From an uncultured Collinsella sp. (GTDB lineage Bacteria > Actinomycetota > Coriobacteriia > Coriobacteriales > Coriobacteriaceae), in the NCBI GenBank assembly GCA_905197665.1, contig CAJJZP010000036.1, positions 1 to 6,687 of the forward strand: a stretch of 6,687 nt of DNA, given 5' to 3'. Below the pieces are notes generated by a model. That model made no database searches. It was not told where the DNA came from and saw only the letters and a list, made by a program, of their open reading frames with translations. This document shows, one piece after another, positions 5,286 through 6,687 of this stretch. The translations under genes were made by a program, and so were the position numbers. Position 1 is the stretch's first letter. Each line of letters begins with the position of its first letter.

Positions 5286-6254
5286 ATGAACGACATTCTC
5301 GCAAGAAGAGCAAGACGAGCAACTGTGGGCATCGCCCTTTCCGCGGCACTTGTCGCGGGAATCGCCCCCGTAACGGCGATCGCGGCAGAAACCAGTTCCC
5401 CCACCGGTGCAGTTGCCTTGCAGACGGAAGACGCGGCCACCGCAAAAGAAAGAGCGTATGCAGCCATGCAGGAAGCGCTCAAAAACCTCGAAGCCGCGAA
5501 AGACGCCGCAAGTCGCGAGAAACTTGCGGAAATCGATGATGACATTGCCAGTTTTCAAGAGATCCACGACATGGTGGTGACGGAAGCCGCCAAACGGAGG
5601 GAACCCCTTCCCGCCATGCAAGCGAACGTCGATGCAGCCCAAGCCAAATACGATGAGGCCCACAACCGGACAATCGGCCTTCAGGCAGAATTAAATAAGG
5701 CAATCGACGACGGAGCTTCTAACGAAACTATTAAGCAGTTGCGAAGTGAGATCATGTCGGCAGAAAGGCGAGAAAAATCTTGTGAAGATGATCTTCACCA
5801 CTGCCAACGCCGGCTCGAAAGCCAGAAAAGACAGGTTCAGTATTTCGAAAGTGAGGCAAAGGAAGCTAAAGCCCACATCGACGAGGACATAGCCAAGCGA
5901 ACTGCGCTCCTTAGCGATTTGGAAAAGGCGCAAGCGGCCTATGACGACGCCTGCAAGGCATACGAAGAGGCAAAGGCCGCGGCAGACAAGGCCGCCTCGC
6001 CCGAGATAACGCAACCGACCGAGACGACAAAACCCTCCAGCTCAGCGCAGCCGGCCGAAACGGCACAGCCCGCCAGCTCGCCCGCGACCGGCAAATACGC
6101 TCCATCGAGCTCCACCAAGCAAGCAGATACGACCGCCGGCAAGCTCGCGAACACGGGAGATGCAGCGCCGAGTGCAATCGCACTCGCGGCAATCGCCGCC
6201 GCAGGCCTCGGAATAACCGCCACAGCCACACGCCGCATCAGGAACTCAAAATAG
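5286..6254 (+). CDS. Secreted coiled-coil surface protein with LANTG sortase signal
   Basis: This 322-residue protein has the full layout of a wall-anchored protein. A signal peptide (1 to about 34) has an Arg-rich start, a hydrophobic core at 13-29 and a likely cut after Ala-Ile-Ala or the next Ala. A long Ala/Glu/Lys-rich helical, probably coiled-coil region (about 50-235) follows. A Thr/Ser/Pro/Gln linker (about 238-285) could span the wall. The sorting signal LANTG (287-291) is followed by a hydrophobic segment (295-315) and a positive tail (RRIRNSK). LANTG is an LPXTG variant with Ala at position two, so a matching sortase is expected elsewhere. Cys166 and Cys173 (Cys-x6-Cys) and Cys223 could form disulfides outside the cell. 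GAGG lies 7 bases before the ATG. A role in adhesion or as a structural spacer is an inference from architecture. No enzymatic domain was recognised. Confidence 0.88.
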   Translation: MNDILARRARRATVGIALSAALVAGIAPVTAIAAETSSPTGAVALQTEDAATAKERAYAAMQEALKNLEAAKDAASREKLAEIDDDIASFQEIHDMVVTEAAKRREPLPAMQANVDAAQAKYDEAHNRTIGLQAELNKAIDDGASNETIKQLRSEIMSAERREKSCEDDLHHCQRRLESQKRQVQYFESEAKEAKAHIDEDIAKRTALLSDLEKAQAAYDDACKAYEEAKAAADKAASPEITQPTETTKPSSSAQPAETAQPASSPATGKYAPSSSTKQADTTAGKLANTGDAAPSAIALAAIAAAGLGITATATRRIRNSK

Positions 6255-6299
6255 CCGCCAGCGGTTATTGTCTTCGCCAATCCACAAGCCCAGAGACAA

Positions 6300-6339
6300 A
6301 AAGAGGCCCGTTTCCCCACCTAGGGAAACGGGCCTCTTT
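6300..6339. terminator. Very strong bidirectional intrinsic terminator
   Basis: A perfect 17-bp stem (6300-6316 with 6323-6339) closes a 6-base loop, and the arms carry A and T runs at their outer ends. It lies 45 bases past the surface-protein stop. The better T tract is on the minus strand (five T), while the plus strand has three, so it can also stop leftward transcripts coming from the 6340-6638 interval. Confidence 0.9.
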
Positions 6340-6368
6340 AACTACAAAAATTCAAGCAACAGCACCGC

Positions 6369-6420
6369 CGCCTCTTGAACCACGTAGCCATCAATGCCCA
6401 AACAACGCCAACGAGCAGCA
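6369..6420. repeat. Copy A of a ~52-bp direct repeat
   Basis: This copy aligns without gaps to 6563-6614, 194 bases to the right. The first 28 bases match at 26 positions and the following 24 at 14. Read on the minus strand, both copies share the peptide MAT-x-FKRR in the same frame, preceded by hydrophobic residues. In this copy the frame runs to TAA at 6338-6340, touching the terminator, but no ATG start with a ribosome binding site is present. Confidence 0.7.
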
Positions 6421-6562
6421 AAAGACACGGGATTAAATTATTCAGATAAATGTGACCCTTCAGGTGGTTTTGGTCGGCTACCCGCGAGTGCCGGCAGGGC
6501 GCTTGGTAGTCGAGCGATCCCGCAGGCAAAGCCGAGGACCAGCGAGACACCAAACACTTCAT

Positions 6563-6614
6563 CGCCTCTTGAAGCACGTAGCCATCGATGTTTTGGCAAA
6601 GCCAGCGAGCGCCA
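6563..6614. repeat. Copy B of a ~52-bp direct repeat
   Basis: This is the second copy of the repeat at 6369-6420. On the minus strand a 25-residue frame (ATG at 6634-6636, TGA at 6559-6561) covers it and ends in FKRR. It lacks a ribosome binding site and has polar residues where copy A is hydrophobic, so it looks more like a remnant than a working gene. Confidence 0.7.
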
Positions 6615-6638
6615 CCCAGAGCGAACAAGTTGGCATGA

Positions 6639-6679
6639 AAAAGGCAAGGCATAGACCTTCTGGTCATGCCTTGCCTTTT
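6639..6679. terminator. Strong bidirectional terminator hairpin at the right edge
   Basis: Fourteen pairs (6639-6652 with 6666-6679) and four further pairs (6654-6657 with 6662-6665) are separated by one bulged A and capped by a TTCT loop. Five A before the stem and four T at its end allow termination on either strand. It probably serves a leftward gene beyond the window, or closes transcripts of the interval to its left. Confidence 0.8.
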
Positions 6680-6687
6680 GAATGACA

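Larger units (their letters stand above)
6340..6638. other. Intergenic interval between two terminators, no supported gene
   Basis: This ~300-base interval is bounded by two strong hairpin terminators. Open frames of 69 to 109 codons exist on both strands, but they overlap each other, lack ribosome binding sites and show no family signature. The interval contains two diverged repeat copies, an AT-rich patch near 6431-6455 and a GC-rich, potentially structured core (about 6471-6535, for example CTACC 6478-6482 with GGTAG 6505-6509). A small RNA or decayed small genes are possible, but neither is shown. Confidence 0.5.

Noticed and set aside
5286..5390. Possible twin-arginine signal in the surface protein
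   Set aside because: The Arg pairs are not in an S-R-R-x-F-L-K context, so an ordinary Sec signal peptide fits better.
5163..5663. 166-codon minus-strand frame over the start of the surface-protein gene
   Set aside because: It overlaps the promoter, ribosome binding site and signal peptide of a well-supported plus-strand gene and has a Gly/Cys/Arg-rich shadow composition.

Overview
The window looks like part of a high-GC Gram-positive chromosome, most likely a gut Coriobacteriia member such as Collinsella. This is inferred from the GC-rich codon use of the main genes, a sortase signal of the LANTG type followed by a membrane anchor, and a short flavodoxin of the Flavodoxin_7/BilS type. No rRNA, tRNA, CRISPR array or complete mobile element was found.

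Layout: (1) Bases 1-60 hold the last 19 codons of a plus-strand gene ending in a topoisomerase-type C4 zinc finger, in AT-rich DNA unlike the rest of the window. (2) Bases 61-615 have no credible gene. They hold an AT-rich inverted repeat, an 11-base C run, and an ordered array of a 14-bp element that alternates orientation about every 31 bp. (3) Bases 616-5150 form a minus-strand block. Two abutting ABC exporter half-transporters (3213-5075, then 1353-3212) are followed by a flavodoxin-like gene (679-1230), which probably has its own promoter, and by an intrinsic terminator. (4) A divergent intergenic region (5076-5285) carries a candidate promoter for each side. (5) Bases 5286-6254 encode a plus-strand secreted coiled-coil surface protein with a sortase signal, closed by a very strong hairpin terminator that can act on both strands. 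(6) Bases 6340-6638 have no credible gene but contain two diverged copies of a ~52-bp repeat, and a second strong two-way terminator follows at the right edge.

How the parts work together: the two ABC proteins are almost certainly one heterodimeric exporter. The first subunit carries the degenerate ATPase residues (Asp for the Walker B Glu, Gln for the switch His) and the second carries the canonical ones, so one ATP site should be active and the other non-hydrolysing. The substrate cannot be read from the sequence. A functional link between the exporter and the flavodoxin is only suggested by adjacency. The surface protein is transcribed away from the exporter and appears to be a separate unit.
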